Source: Hyphomonadaceae bacterium UBA5336
GTDB lineage: Bacteria > Pseudomonadota > Alphaproteobacteria > Caulobacterales > Hyphomonadaceae
Length of the DNA stretch: 64,000 nt
Assembly: GCA_002408125.1 (NCBI GenBank)
Contig: DHQO01000022.1
Location: forward strand, 62,001 to 126,000
Reading direction: 5' to 3'
Part shown: one piece after another, positions 52,306 through 62,063 of the stretch
Numbering within the stretch: position 1 is the first letter of the stretch
Layout of the letters: each line of letters opens with the position of its first letter
Notes under the pieces: model-generated
What the model was told of the DNA's origin: nothing
What the model saw: the letters and a program-made list of their open reading frames with translations, nothing else
Databases searched by the model: none
Position numbers and translations under genes: made by a program

Positions 52306-53711
52306 GGCGCCGGGGCTGCCCCAGGCCATGTTCCGAGTACGCGGTAGAGCGCCACGCGATTGAGCGCCTGGTCGAGCCGCGCATTGATCAGCTGCTGGCG
52401 GGCGCTGTAATTCTCGCGCTGGGCATCGAGTACGGTGAGATAGCCATCGAGGCCCGAACGGAACCGCTCCGTAGACAGATTCAGCGTGACATCCGTATCC
52501 TGAGCAAGCTGGTCCAGCGCATCGAGGCGGTCGTCAATGGTCTCGGCCACGGCGAGCACATCGGCGGTCTCGCGGAAGGCACTCTGGATCGCGTATTCAT
52601 ACTGCGCGAGCGCGGCGTCGGCCTGGGCGCGGGCAGCATCCAGGTTTCCCTGGCGGCGGCCGAAATCGAAGATCGGCACGGAAATGCTCGGTCCGGCAGA
52701 CCAGCCGGCCGTTCCGTCGCCGCTGACGAAATCGGTGAGGTCCGCACTGGCATAGCCGGCGCTGCCGGTCAGCGTGATTGAGGGATAGAAGGCCGCGCGC
52801 GCCGCGCCGATATTGGCATTGGCGGCCAGAAGCTGGCGCTCGGCCGCCATCACATCGGGCCGCGAGAGCAGAATCTGCGAGGAGCGCCCGAGCGGGATAT
52901 TCGCCGCAACTGGCGACGGGGAAAGCTCCGCCTTGGCGAGCATTTCCTCGGGGATGTCAGATCCGACCAGAAGGCGCAACAGGTTGCGGTCCTGCAAGAG
53001 GGCGGCCTCGAACTGGGCCGCCTGGGCGCGGGCCTGGGCGACCGAGGCCGAGGCGCGGCGTACATCGAGTTCATTGGCTGCGCCGGCATCGAACAACTCG
53101 CGCGTCAGCGACAGGCTCTCACCCTGGGAGTCCACGGTTTCATTGGCGAGTGCAATCAGTTCCTGGTCGGCGGCAAGCCGCAGCCAGGTTTCCCCGATAG
53201 TGGCGATCAGCGCGATCTGCGCTGCGTGCAGGCCGTCCTGGGTCGACAGATAGGTCTGCAGCGCCGCCTCGCTCTGGTTCTGGGTCTTGCCGAAGAAATC
53301 GATTTCCCAGGCTGTCACACCGGCCTGGACGCGGCCGGCCTCCGAGAACAGCATGGCGCCGGCGGCATCATTGTCGAATGTGTCGGCCTCGGTCAGGCTA
53401 CCCGAAGCGCCGATGGTCGGAAACAGCGCCGAGCGCGAGACCATCAGGCTGGCGCGGGCCGCACGCACATTCGCGGCGGTCGCTTCCAGATTGCGGTTCT
53501 GCTCGAGCGCCTGGCGGATCAGACCGGCCAGCTCCGGAGAGGTGATCAGGGTCTGCCAGTCGAGCAGCACCGCTTCGCTCGCCGGATCGCCATAAGCCGG
53601 CAATTCGGCCGGGATCGGCGGATCCACCGGGGTGTAGCTTGGCGCGAGGTTCACGCAGGCGGCAAGCGGAGCAATGCCTGCCACCGACAGAAGAGTTTTT
53701 ACACGGGTCAT
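52302..53711 (-). CDS. RND efflux outer membrane lipoprotein, OprM/NodT family
   Basis: The outer membrane channel of a tripartite pump, 469 residues. It has lipobox LAAC (C19) and the typical start LAPSYTPVDPPIPAELP. Two repeats of long helical hairpins follow: LIRQALEQNRNLEATAANVR, REYSTGAAN-like LTRELFDAGAANELDVRRAS, RPDVMAAERQLLAANANIG and LSTERFRSGLDGYLTVLDAQ, all family signatures. Its start codon shares a base with the stop of the pump gene, so adaptor, pump and channel are one operon (leftward). It is the last gene. Confidence 0.95.
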   Translation of the reverse strand: MTRVKTLLSVAGIAPLAACVNLAPSYTPVDPPIPAELPAYGDPASEAVLLDWQTLITSPELAGLIRQALEQNRNLEATAANVRAARASLMVSRSALFPTIGASGSLTEADTFDNDAAGAMLFSEAGRVQAGVTAWEIDFFGKTQNQSEAALQTYLSTQDGLHAAQIALIATIGETWLRLAADQELIALANETVDSQGESLSLTRELFDAGAANELDVRRASASVAQARAQAAQFEAALLQDRNLLRLLVGSDIPEEMLAKAELSPSPVAANIPLGRSSQILLSRPDVMAAERQLLAANANIGAARAAFYPSITLTGSAGYASADLTDFVSGDGTAGWSAGPSISVPIFDFGRRQGNLDAARAQADAALAQYEYAIQSAFRETADVLAVAETIDDRLDALDQLAQDTDVTLNLSTERFRSGLDGYLTVLDAQRENYSARQQLINARLDQALNRVALYRVLGTWPGAAPAP

Positions 53712-56700
53712 CAGGCTTGCTCAGCCTCCGTCAGATAGGGCTTGGGTCTGTTGCCGGCCACGCGGCGCACCAAGACATAGAAGAGCGGGGCAAACAGAAG
53801 ACTAAAGCTCATCGCCGCGATCACGCCACCGAGCACGGTGAGGCCGATGGCATTGCGGCCCGCCGCGCCCGCACCGGTGCTGAGTGCCAGCGGCAGAACA
53901 CCGAAGCCGAAGGCGCACGAGGTCATCAGCACCGGACGCAAACGGATGCGCACGGCTTCGATGGTGGCCTCGACCAGGGGCTTGCCCTGTTCCTCCAGAC
54001 CGCGGGCAAACTCCACGATCAGGATGGCGTTCTTCGAGGTCAGGCCGACCGTGGTCAGCAGGGCGACCTGGAAGAAGACGTCATTGGCGAGTTGGCCGGC
54101 CCAGGCGGCGACGACAGCGCCGGCCACGCCCAGCGGTGCAACCAGGAGCACCGAGATCGGGATCGTCCAGCTCTCATAGAGTGCGGCAAGGCAGAGGAAG
54201 ACGAACAGGATCGAGACCGCATAGAGCAGGCCCGCCTGGCCGCCCGATTCCGCTTCCTGGCGCGACAGGCCGGCCCAGTCGGAAGTGATGCCGTTGCCGA
54301 GCTGGCCGACCAGGTCTTCCACCGCGGTCATGGCATCACCGGAGCTGAGCCCCGGGGCGGGGTTGCCCTGGATGTTGAGGGCCGGCATGCCGTTGAAGCG
54401 CTGGAGCTGCGGCGGGCCATAAGTCCATTCGGAGGAGGTCACTTCGTCGACCGGGATCATCTGCCCGTCGCGGTTGCGCACCTGCCATTTGGAGAGGTCC
54501 TCTGGCTGCATCCGGCCGAGGGTATCGCCCTGAACATAGACGCGCTTGATCCGGCCGCGGTCGACGAAGTCGTTCACATAGCGCCCGCCGAACACGACAG
54601 AGAGCAGGTTGGTGAGATCACCGGTCGAGACGCCGAGGGCCTGAGCCTTCTCATAGTCGAGATCGATATTGAATTGCGGGCCGTCCTCCAGACCGTTGGG
54701 GCGCACGCCGGACAGGCGCGGATCCTGTGCGGCCATACCGAGCAGGCGGTTGCGCGCGGCCATGAACTCTTCATGGCTGATCCCGCTGGTGTTCTGGAGA
54801 TAGACGTCGAAACCGCTGGAGTTGCCCAGCTCCGCAATGGCCGGCGGGGCGATCGGAAAGACCTGGGCCCGGTCGATCTGAGAGAACGCACCGAAAGCAC
54901 GCCCGGCAATGGCCTGCACGGCGTTTTCCGGGCCGGGACGTTCAGACCAGTCATTCATGGCCAGGAACACCATGCCATTGTTCTGGCTCGGGCCGGCGAA
55001 GCTGAAGCCCGCCACAGTAAAGATGCCGGTGATGTTGTTGGGCTCGTTATTGGTATAGTATTCGCGTACCTGGGTGAGCACTTCATTGGTACGTTCCAGG
55101 CTGGCGCCTTCGGGGAGCTGGACGATGGTGAACAGGCGGCCCTGGTCTTCATCGGGCAGGAAGGCGCCGGGCAGGCGGGTAAAGCCCACGCCGACCAGGG
55201 CGATCACGGCCAGGAAGACGCCGAGCATGATGGGCCAGCGCCGCAGCACTCGACTTGTGAGGTTTTCATAGACGTCGATCAGGCGGTCGAAACCGGCATT
55301 GAAGATCTCCGCCGGCCGGCTGAAAATGGATTTCTTCGCGCCATGGGGCGATTTCAGGATCGTCGCGCACAGGGCCGGCGACAGGACAATCGCCACCATG
55401 ATGGACAGGATCATGGCCGAGACGATGGTCACCGAGAACTGGCGGTAGATCACACCGGCCGAGCCGGGGAAGAAGGCCATCGGGATGAACACGGCCGAGA
55501 GCACAACTGCGATGCCGACGAGTGCGCCGACGATCTGGCCCATGCTTTTCACCGTCGCCTGATAGGGTGAGAGATGTTCCTCGTGCATGATACGCTCGAC
55601 ATTTTCGACAACCACGATGGCGTCGTCGACGAGCAGGCCGATGGCCAGCACCATGGCGAACATGGTCAGCGTGTTGATCGAGTATCCCATGATCAGCAGG
55701 ACGGCGAAGGTGCCCAGCAGCACGATCGGCACGGCGATGATCGGGATGAAGGCGGCGCGGATATTCTGCAGGAAGATGAAGATCACGATGAAGACCAGAA
55801 TGATGGCTTCAAACAATGTCTTCTGCACCTCGTGGATCGAGGTCTCGATGAAGGGCGTGGAATCGATCGGGAAGGTGTACTCGATATCCGGCGGGAAGTT
55901 GTGGGACAGGCGCTCGACCGTATCCTTCACGCTTTCGGCGGTTGCCAGCGCATTGGCGCCGCTGGCCAGCGACACAACAAAGCCGACCGCAGGCATGCCG
56001 TTGAAACGGGTGATATTGGCATAGTCCTCCGCGCCGAGCTCGACCCGCGCAACGTCCTTAAGGTAGATCGTGCCACCATCGGCGGTGGTGCGGATCGGCA
56101 GCTCGCGGAACTCATCGGGCGTGGACAGCAGCGATTGCAGAGTGATCGTGACGTTGATTTCCTGGCCGGGTATAGCCGGGGCGCCGCCGAGCGATCCGGC
56201 CGAAACCTGGGTATTCTGAGCCTGAATGGCTTGAATCACATCGGATGGAACGAGATTGAACTGCACCAGCTTCTGTGGGTCGAGCCAGACACGCATCGCA
56301 TATTGCGAACCGAACACACGCACGCTGCCCACGCCGTCAAGACGCGCGATGGTGTCGTAGAGATTGGAACGGACATAGTCGCCCAGATCGGTCTCGTTAT
56401 AGGTGCCGCCCGGCGAGTAGAGCGAGGTGACAAGAAGGAAGCCGGAATTGGCCTTGCTCACCGTAACACCCTGGCGCTGAACCTGCTCAGGCAGGAAAGG
56501 TGTGGCAAGCGAGAGCTTGTTCTGGACCTGCACCTGGGCGATGTCTGCGTCGGTGCCGGGCTGGAAACTCAGCGTGATGCTGGCCGCGCCGTTCGAACTC
56601 GAACTGGAGGTGATATAGTCCAGCCCGTCGAGCCCGGTGAGCTGCTGCTCGATGACCTGCGTCACCGATTCCTCGACCGCCGCGGCCGATGCGCCGGGAT

Positions 56701-56845
56701 AGTTGGCGTTCACCGAAACCGTGGTCGGGGCCACATCCGGATACTGGGCGACAGGAAGCGTGACGAGCGCGAAGGCGCCGCCAAGCATCACGATGATGGC
56801 GATCACCCAGGCAAAGACCGGGCGGTCAATAAAGAATCTGGCCAT
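53711..56845 (-). CDS. RND multidrug efflux pump, HAE1 (AcrB/MexB) family
   Basis: The proton-driven inner membrane pump, 1044 residues, full length for HAE1. It starts MARFFIDRPVFAWVIAIIVM, with NYPGASAAAVEESVTQVIEQ, GFVVSLASGANALATAESVK and GLLVDDAIVVVENVERIMHE in TM4, which holds the two Asp of the proton relay. The second half has TSKNAILIVEFARGLEEQGK and MSFSLLFAPLFYVLVRR. The substrate is probably hydrophobic drugs or detergents, as for AcrB-type pumps. It is 21 bases after the adaptor gene and overlaps the channel gene by one base. Confidence 0.97.
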   Translation of the reverse strand: MARFFIDRPVFAWVIAIIVMLGGAFALVTLPVAQYPDVAPTTVSVNANYPGASAAAVEESVTQVIEQQLTGLDGLDYITSSSSSNGAASITLSFQPGTDADIAQVQVQNKLSLATPFLPEQVQRQGVTVSKANSGFLLVTSLYSPGGTYNETDLGDYVRSNLYDTIARLDGVGSVRVFGSQYAMRVWLDPQKLVQFNLVPSDVIQAIQAQNTQVSAGSLGGAPAIPGQEINVTITLQSLLSTPDEFRELPIRTTADGGTIYLKDVARVELGAEDYANITRFNGMPAVGFVVSLASGANALATAESVKDTVERLSHNFPPDIEYTFPIDSTPFIETSIHEVQKTLFEAIILVFIVIFIFLQNIRAAFIPIIAVPIVLLGTFAVLLIMGYSINTLTMFAMVLAIGLLVDDAIVVVENVERIMHEEHLSPYQATVKSMGQIVGALVGIAVVLSAVFIPMAFFPGSAGVIYRQFSVTIVSAMILSIMVAIVLSPALCATILKSPHGAKKSIFSRPAEIFNAGFDRLIDVYENLTSRVLRRWPIMLGVFLAVIALVGVGFTRLPGAFLPDEDQGRLFTIVQLPEGASLERTNEVLTQVREYYTNNEPNNITGIFTVAGFSFAGPSQNNGMVFLAMNDWSERPGPENAVQAIAGRAFGAFSQIDRAQVFPIAPPAIAELGNSSGFDVYLQNTSGISHEEFMAARNRLLGMAAQDPRLSGVRPNGLEDGPQFNIDLDYEKAQALGVSTGDLTNLLSVVFGGRYVNDFVDRGRIKRVYVQGDTLGRMQPEDLSKWQVRNRDGQMIPVDEVTSSEWTYGPPQLQRFNGMPALNIQGNPAPGLSSGDAMTAVEDLVGQLGNGITSDWAGLSRQEAESGGQAGLLYAVSILFVFLCLAALYESWTIPISVLLVAPLGVAGAVVAAWAGQLANDVFFQVALLTTVGLTSKNAILIVEFARGLEEQGKPLVEATIEAVRIRLRPVLMTSCAFGFGVLPLALSTGAGAAGRNAIGLTVLGGVIAAMSFSLLFAPLFYVLVRRVAGNRPKPYLTEAEQA

Positions 56846-56866
56846 GTGTGTAGTGTCCGTTCGTTC

Positions 56867-58060
56867 CTACTGAACGCCGCCGCGGCTGGTGGGCGCGCTG
56901 TCTGTCTGGCCCTGCTCCATCACGACCGAGACCGGGGTGCCGGGCCGCACATTCTGCAGGTTTGACACGATGATATTGTCGCTCGGCTCCAGGCCGGCGC
57001 GGATGATCCAGTTGCTCTCATGTTGCTGCTCGACCTGCAGCTGGCGCTGCTGGGCGGTACCGTCGGCGCCAACCACCATCACTGTCGCAGTGCCGGTGGG
57101 TGTGCGCGATACGACCGACTGGGGCAGCAGGGCGACATCCTCGTAGATCCCGGCGTTGAACTGGGCGCGTACGAACATGCCCGGCAGCAGGATGCCATCC
57201 GGATTGGGCACGACCACACGCACGGCCACCGTGCCGGCGGTCTCGTCGACATTGGTTTCGCTGAACTCCAGCCGGCCCTTGTGGGCATAGGTGGCGCCGT
57301 TCTCCAGCAGGATGTCCACTTCGATGGCCTTGTCATCATCGCCTCCGGCGATGTGGCCCTCGGCGGCTTGCAGGCGCCAGCCGAGCAGGCGCGAGCTGGA
57401 GACAGCCAGGTCGACATAGACAGGGTCGATCTGCACCACGCGGGCAAGTGCATTGGTCTGGTTCTGGGTGACGAGCGCACCCTGGGTTACAGACGAGCGG
57501 CCGATGCGGCCATCGATCGGTGCCTTCATCGTGGTGCGGGCGAGATCGATCTGGGCCTGGGAGAGGGCCGCCTGCTGCATGGCGATGTCGGCTTCGGCCT
57601 GCTTGGCCGCGGCCGCCGCCTGGTCGTATTCCTGGCGGCTGACGGCGTTGATGCCCGACAGGCGCTCGAAGCGGTTTGCCGTCTCGCGGGCATTCTCAGC
57701 CGTGGCCTGGGCGCGGGCCAGCGCGGCACGCGCGCTCTGCACGGCGGCGACATATTCTGCATCGTCGATCTGGTAGAGGGCCTGTCCGGCCTCCACATAG
57801 TCACCCTCGGTGAACAGGCGTTCCTCGATGATGCCGGTCACCTGCGGGCGGATCTCGGCCTCGGCGGAGGCCCGCACGCGCCCGGGCAGCTCAATCGTGT
57901 TGGGCTGGTCCTGGAAGGTCACCGGCATGGTGCGTACGGGAATGGATTGTACTTGCTGTCCGGCGGTGGCTTCGGTCATGGCGCCCTGTTCGCTGGAGCA
58001 GGCGCTGACGAGGGCAAGCATGGCAAGGCTGCCCAACATTTGGTCGCGACGAAGTTTCAT
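56867..58060 (-). CDS. RND efflux periplasmic adaptor (membrane fusion) lipoprotein
   Basis: The periplasmic adaptor of the pump, 397 residues. It has a lipoprotein signal with lipobox VSAC (C21), then the beta-barrel and lipoyl halves TIELPGRVRASAEAEIRPQV and GIIEERLFTEGDYVEAGQAL, the helical hairpin YVAAVQSARAALARAQATAE, and TMKAPIDGRIGRSSVTQGAL with the second lipoyl half. The ATG at 58060 (MKLRRDQML) is preferred to one 21 bases upstream for a cleaner signal. First gene of the efflux operon; the divergent TetR gene and a palindromic operator lie immediately upstream. Confidence 0.95.
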   Translation of the reverse strand: MKLRRDQMLGSLAMLALVSACSSEQGAMTEATAGQQVQSIPVRTMPVTFQDQPNTIELPGRVRASAEAEIRPQVTGIIEERLFTEGDYVEAGQALYQIDDAEYVAAVQSARAALARAQATAENARETANRFERLSGINAVSRQEYDQAAAAAKQAEADIAMQQAALSQAQIDLARTTMKAPIDGRIGRSSVTQGALVTQNQTNALARVVQIDPVYVDLAVSSSRLLGWRLQAAEGHIAGGDDDKAIEVDILLENGATYAHKGRLEFSETNVDETAGTVAVRVVVPNPDGILLPGMFVRAQFNAGIYEDVALLPQSVVSRTPTGTATVMVVGADGTAQQRQLQVEQQHESNWIIRAGLEPSDNIIVSNLQNVRPGTPVSVVMEQGQTDSAPTSRGGVQ

Positions 58061-58098
58061 GGGTCTTCCTTGACTTGCCACGGAATGCCGGGCAATGA

Positions 58099-58122
58099 AT
58101 TAGAGTGAACGCTCTATCTAAT
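58099..58122. promoter_or_regulatory. Palindromic operator between efflux operon and TetR gene
   Basis: A 24-bp imperfect palindrome centred between 58110 and 58111. Outer arms are ATTAGA (58099-58104) and TCTAAT (58117-58122); nested within are TAGAG and CTCTA around TGAACG. It is 39 bases upstream of the adaptor start and 44 bases upstream of the regulator start, the position expected for an autoregulated TetR-family repressor. Confidence 0.75.
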
Positions 58123-58165
58123 GCTGCGCCGCAATATGTCAAGAAACGGATCGGAACAAATTTGC

Positions 58166-58777
58166 ATGGCTGATACCGCAACACAGAAAATCAGTCCCAA
58201 ACATGAAATCCGCCGGGCGCAAATCATTGCCTGTGCCGAAGGTGAATTTGAAAAACATGGCTTTCACGGCGCCGGCATGTCGGCCATCGCCAAGGCCTGC
58301 GGCATGAGTGTCGGTCACCTTTATCACTACTTCTCCAGCAAGGAGGAGCTGATCCAGGCCGTGGTTCAGGCCGAGCTTGACCGCCAGGCCTGTCGGCTGG
58401 ACGAACTGGAGTCGCTTCCCCCGGAAATGCTCGCTTCGGATGCGGCCAGGAAGGTCGAGACGATCCTGATGCATAATGACAATCCCTACCGTACGGTGTT
58501 GAACTTCGAGATGCTGGCCGAGGCTCAGAGAAATCCCAAGATCGCGCAGATGCTGCAGGTCAATGACAAGCTGATGCGCGACCGTTTCTGCGCGCTGCTC
58601 ATCAGTGCTGGTGTCGACGAACCGGAAGACCGGACAGAGCTGTTGCTTGCCTTCTTTTCGGGCCTGCCCGCGCGCGCCTTGCGCCACCCCGAGCAGGAAC
58701 GCCAGTCCCTGGTGGATGTGCTGGTGCCGGTGGTCGAGAAGATCTTCGGCGAGCCCTTCAGGAAAACCGAGACCTAG
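58166..58777 (+). CDS. TetR/AcrR family transcriptional regulator
   Basis: A 203-residue repressor. The N-terminal HTH is RRAQIIACAEGEFEKHGFHG, MSAIAKACGMSVGHLYHYFS, KEELIQAVV, the standard TetR layout with recognition helix ending in GHLYHYF. The C-terminal ligand domain is divergent, as usual. The ATG at 58166 (MADTATQKISPKHEIRR) is preferred; upstream in-frame starts at 58136 and 58121 would run into the operator. Divergent orientation to the pump operon and the palindrome between them make it the pump's likely repressor and its own. The 3' end overlaps the converging XRE regulator gene by four bases. Confidence 0.92.
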   Translation: MADTATQKISPKHEIRRAQIIACAEGEFEKHGFHGAGMSAIAKACGMSVGHLYHYFSSKEELIQAVVQAELDRQACRLDELESLPPEMLASDAARKVETILMHNDNPYRTVLNFEMLAEAQRNPKIAQMLQVNDKLMRDRFCALLISAGVDEPEDRTELLLAFFSGLPARALRHPEQERQSLVDVLVPVVEKIFGEPFRKTET

Positions 58778-60213
58778 GCATCTCCGAAACGGAAGACCGA
58801 AATACCGCGGGCGCGCGGGTCGAAATCCAGTTTCTTGTTGAGCGGAGCGTGCGCGCGAGAGGGGCAGTGCTGGCGCTCGCAGAGATAACAGTTCACGCCG
58901 ATGGGCACCGGCTCCATGGCCTCCAGGTTCAGCTCGCGCGCATAGATGAGGCGCGGCGCATAGGCGATGTCGCAGCCCAGCCCGATAACATATTTTGCCG
59001 CCGGGCTGTTATAGGCCCCCTCGGCGCGAGAGATGGTGCGCGCAATCGAGAAATAGGTCGTGTTATCCGGCATCTGGATCACCTGGGTGCGCACCTGTTC
59101 GGGCGTGGCGAAGCAGTCGTGGATGTTCCAGAGCGGGCAGGCGCCGCCGAACTTTGAAAAGTGAAACCGGCCGGCACTGAAGCGCTTGGAGACGTTGCCG
59201 GCCGCGTCCATGCGCAGGAAGAAGAAGGGAATCCCGCGCGCTTCGGGCCGCTGCAGCGTGGTCATGCGGTGGGCAACCTGCTCATAGCTTGCCCCAAACC
59301 GGTGGCTGAGCAGTTCGATATCATAACGCGTGGTCTCGCATTCGCGCAGGAAGCGGCCATAGGGCATGAGCAGGGCGGCGGCGAAATAGTTCGCAAGGCT
59401 CACCCGCGCCAGGTCGCGCGCGGCCTGGTCCGGCAGGTCGGCCGCATCGGTGTGGGCCTGGATCAGATCGGCGAATTCCAGGAGCGTGAGCTGCACGGCC
59501 AGCTGGAAGCGGCGCCCGGACTGGCCGAGCAGTTCCGACAGTTCGATCCGCCGGCGGTGACGATCGAAATAGCGCAGCTTGTCGGGCATCACATCGGTCG
59601 GAACGATCCGGACGCGATAGCCATGGCGCGTTTTCAGCCGGTCGGTCAGCGCCGTGTGCGGCTCGTCGGTGGACAGGAACAGTTCGGCGGAGAAACTCTC
59701 GGCTGCCTCGTCCAGCTCGGCGAAATAGTTGCGGTGGCTGTGGAAATATTCGCGTACGGCATCCACGCTGCGTGCAGACTCTTCCAGCACTTCGACCTTT
59801 TCCCGGTCGGCGAGCAGGTTGGCATCTGAGTATTGGCGCATGGCGAGGTCCCGGTGGCGGCCATAGATGCGCAGGAAGGCGCGGGCCATGTCGGGGCTGG
59901 CATTGACCACCTCCTCCACCTCGCTCTTGCCGACACCGGCAAGCTCAAGTGTCGGATCCCGCACCACATCCATGAGTTCGGAGACGAGGCGGGCATCCAT
60001 GCTGCCCCCGACGTCCGACAGGTTGAAATCATAGACCTGGGCGAGGGTGAGCAGCAGCTTGGCGCTGATCGGGCGCTGATTGGCCTCGATGAGATTGATA
60101 TAGCTCGCCGACACGCCGAGATCCTCGGCCATCTGTGCCTGGGTGATGCCGAGCGTGCGCCGCAACCGCCGGACGCGCGGTCCGATCAGGAGCTTTTCCT
60201 TGCGTCTGGTCAT
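58774..60213 (-). CDS. XRE-family regulator of the ScfR/RamB type (short-chain fatty acyl sensor)
   Basis: A 479-residue regulator. The N-terminal Cro/C1-type HTH (about 11-66: RRLRRTLGITQAQMAEDLGV, SASYINLIEANQRPIS) is followed by an IrrE/peptidase-like central region and a C-terminal DUF2083 domain with PLWNIHDCFATPEQVRTQVI. It has a cysteine cluster C442-xx-C445-xxxx-C450 (NCYLCERQHCPS). This is the family of RamB, which controls glyoxylate and acetate genes. It is divergent from aceB-aceA with 157 AT-rich bases between. So it very likely regulates them in response to an acyl-CoA; the direction of control cannot be seen. Confidence 0.9.
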   Translation of the reverse strand: MTRRKEKLLIGPRVRRLRRTLGITQAQMAEDLGVSASYINLIEANQRPISAKLLLTLAQVYDFNLSDVGGSMDARLVSELMDVVRDPTLELAGVGKSEVEEVVNASPDMARAFLRIYGRHRDLAMRQYSDANLLADREKVEVLEESARSVDAVREYFHSHRNYFAELDEAAESFSAELFLSTDEPHTALTDRLKTRHGYRVRIVPTDVMPDKLRYFDRHRRRIELSELLGQSGRRFQLAVQLTLLEFADLIQAHTDAADLPDQAARDLARVSLANYFAAALLMPYGRFLRECETTRYDIELLSHRFGASYEQVAHRMTTLQRPEARGIPFFFLRMDAAGNVSKRFSAGRFHFSKFGGACPLWNIHDCFATPEQVRTQVIQMPDNTTYFSIARTISRAEGAYNSPAAKYVIGLGCDIAYAPRLIYARELNLEAMEPVPIGVNCYLCERQHCPSRAHAPLNKKLDFDPRARGISVFRFGDA

Positions 60214-60322
60214 CGCCTGCCTCGCCCGAGATTTACAAACTTAACAAAACACACAGTAGTAACTTTACATTTAAAACAGAAAAACCCAATAGAAACAAAC
60301 TTATACTCGACTCGCGATCTCC

Positions 60323-60334
60323 CTGTAAATACAG
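60323..60334. promoter_or_regulatory. Small palindrome CTGTA-AA-TACAG upstream of aceB
   Basis: CTGTA (60323-60327) and TACAG (60330-60334) are perfect inverted arms around AA, 36 bases before the aceB start. The surrounding 60214-60370 stretch is markedly AT-rich, with TTTACAAACTTAAC at its other end near the regulator start. It is a candidate site for the divergent ScfR/RamB-like regulator. Confidence 0.4.
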
Positions 60335-60370
60335 TTGTGTTAACGAATACACCGCTGGGAGAGTATCAGT

Positions 60371-62008
60371 ATGTCCGACGCCGCCACCCTCGACAGGCCG
60401 AGCAACACAAGAGATGGCATTGAGATCGCCGGCCAGGCCCCCGACCTGTCCCGCGTCCTGACGCCGGAAGCCCTTGCCTTCCTCGCCGCGCTGGAGCGCC
60501 GTTTCGGCCCGCGCCGCCGGGAGTTGCTGGCCGCCCGCATTGCCCGCCAGGCGCGTTTCGACGCTGGCGAGCTGCCGGACTTCCTGCCCGAGACGAAAAA
60601 CGTCCGCGACAGTGCCTGGGAAGTGGCCCCGATCCCAGAAGCGCTGAAGGACCGCCGGGTGGAAATCACCGGCCCGGTCGACCGCAAGATGATGATCAAT
60701 GCGCTCAATTCCGGCGCGAAAATGTTCATGGCCGATTTCGAGGATGCTTCCTCACCGACCTTCGCCAACATGATCGATGGCCAGGTCAATATGCAGGATT
60801 ATGCCGCCGGTACGCTGAGCTACACCGATCCCAATTCCGGCAAGTGCTATGAGCTTGGCGAGACCCTCGCCACCATGATCCTGCGCCCGCGTGGCTGGCA
60901 CATGGTGGAGGCTCACCTGCAAATCGACGGCGCGCCGATCTCCGCCAGCCTGTTCGATTTCGGCCTGCACATTTTCCACAATGGCAAGGCGCTCGCTGCC
61001 TCAGGCCGTGGCCCCTTCTACTATCTGCCCAAGATGGAAAGCCACTTGGAGGCGCGCCTCTGGAACGATGTCTTCGTCTTCGCCCAGGAAACGCTCGGCA
61101 TCGAGACCGGCACGATCAAGGCCACGGTGCTGATCGAGACCCTGCCGGCCGCTTTCGAGATGGACGAGATCCTCTATGAGCTGCGTGAGCATGCCGCCGG
61201 CCTGAACTGCGGCCGCTGGGACTACATCTTTTCCTACATCAAGACGCTGCGCAATCATGCCGCCTATACCCTGCCGGATCGGGCTCAGGTCGGCATGGAC
61301 CGAGCCTTCCTGAAGGCCTATTCGTTGCTGCTGATCAAGACCTGCCATCGCCGCCGCGCCCATGCCATGGGCGGTATGGCCGCGCAGATCCCGGTCAAGA
61401 ATGACGAAGCGGCCAATGAAGCCGCCTTCGCCAGGGTGCGTGCCGACAAGCTGCGCGAAGTCCAGGCCGGCCATGACGGCACCTGGGTGGCTCACCCCGG
61501 CCTCGTGCCGGTCGCGATGGATGTGTTCGACGAATACATGCCCGCCTGCAATCAGGTGCGCTCTCAACAGTGTTTCCCGCCCATAGGGCAGGCTGACCTG
61601 CTCAAGCCTCATACGGGCGAGATCACCGAAGCCGGTGTGCGCACCAATATCTCGGTGGGCATCGAATACACCGCCGCCTGGCTGAACGGTCGCGGCGCCG
61701 TGCCGATCCACAATCTCATGGAAGATGCCGCCACGGCCGAGATCTCCCGCAGCCAGATCTGGCAATGGCTGAACTTCGGCGCCGAGGTGATTGCCGAGGA
61801 TGGCACAGCCCGGCCGATGAGCCGCGACTGGTTCGACGCCATCTTCGCCGATGAGATCGCCAAGCTGGAAGCCGCCTATAGCACCAAGGGCTATGCGAGC
61901 GGCCGCTATGGCGAGGCAGCCGGCGTCTTCCTGGCCACCGCCACCGGCGAAGAGCTGGCCGATTTCCTGACCCTGCCGGCTTACGAGGTGCTGCGCGCCG
62001 CCGGCTGA
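60371..62008 (+). CDS. aceB: Malate synthase A
   Basis: Condenses glyoxylate with acetyl-CoA to malate, second step of the glyoxylate shunt. At 545 residues it is isoform A (G is over 700). Key segments are GPVDRKMMINALNSGAKMFM, MADFEDASSPTFANMIDGQV, ILRPRGWHMVEAHL, GRWDYIFSYIKTLRNH, GMDRAFLKAYSLLLIKTCHR and RTNISVGIEYTAAWLNGRGA. Ribosome-binding GGGAG precedes the ATG. aceA follows after 55 bases, and the ScfR-like regulator is divergent. It supports growth on acetate or fatty acids. Confidence 0.97.
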   Translation: MSDAATLDRPSNTRDGIEIAGQAPDLSRVLTPEALAFLAALERRFGPRRRELLAARIARQARFDAGELPDFLPETKNVRDSAWEVAPIPEALKDRRVEITGPVDRKMMINALNSGAKMFMADFEDASSPTFANMIDGQVNMQDYAAGTLSYTDPNSGKCYELGETLATMILRPRGWHMVEAHLQIDGAPISASLFDFGLHIFHNGKALAASGRGPFYYLPKMESHLEARLWNDVFVFAQETLGIETGTIKATVLIETLPAAFEMDEILYELREHAAGLNCGRWDYIFSYIKTLRNHAAYTLPDRAQVGMDRAFLKAYSLLLIKTCHRRRAHAMGGMAAQIPVKNDEAANEAAFARVRADKLREVQAGHDGTWVAHPGLVPVAMDVFDEYMPACNQVRSQQCFPPIGQADLLKPHTGEITEAGVRTNISVGIEYTAAWLNGRGAVPIHNLMEDAATAEISRSQIWQWLNFGAEVIAEDGTARPMSRDWFDAIFADEIAKLEAAYSTKGYASGRYGEAAGVFLATATGEELADFLTLPAYEVLRAAG

Positions 62009-62063
62009 GCCAATCCGAGCTTCCCCCCAAACACATCAGACCCCCTCTATTTGGAGTATCCCA

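Noticed and set aside
53639..55570. 643-codon open frame on the plus strand opposite the RND pump gene
   Set aside because: The minus strand encodes a complete HAE1 pump. The antisense translation is rich in His, Asp, Gln and Arg and has no recognisable domain.
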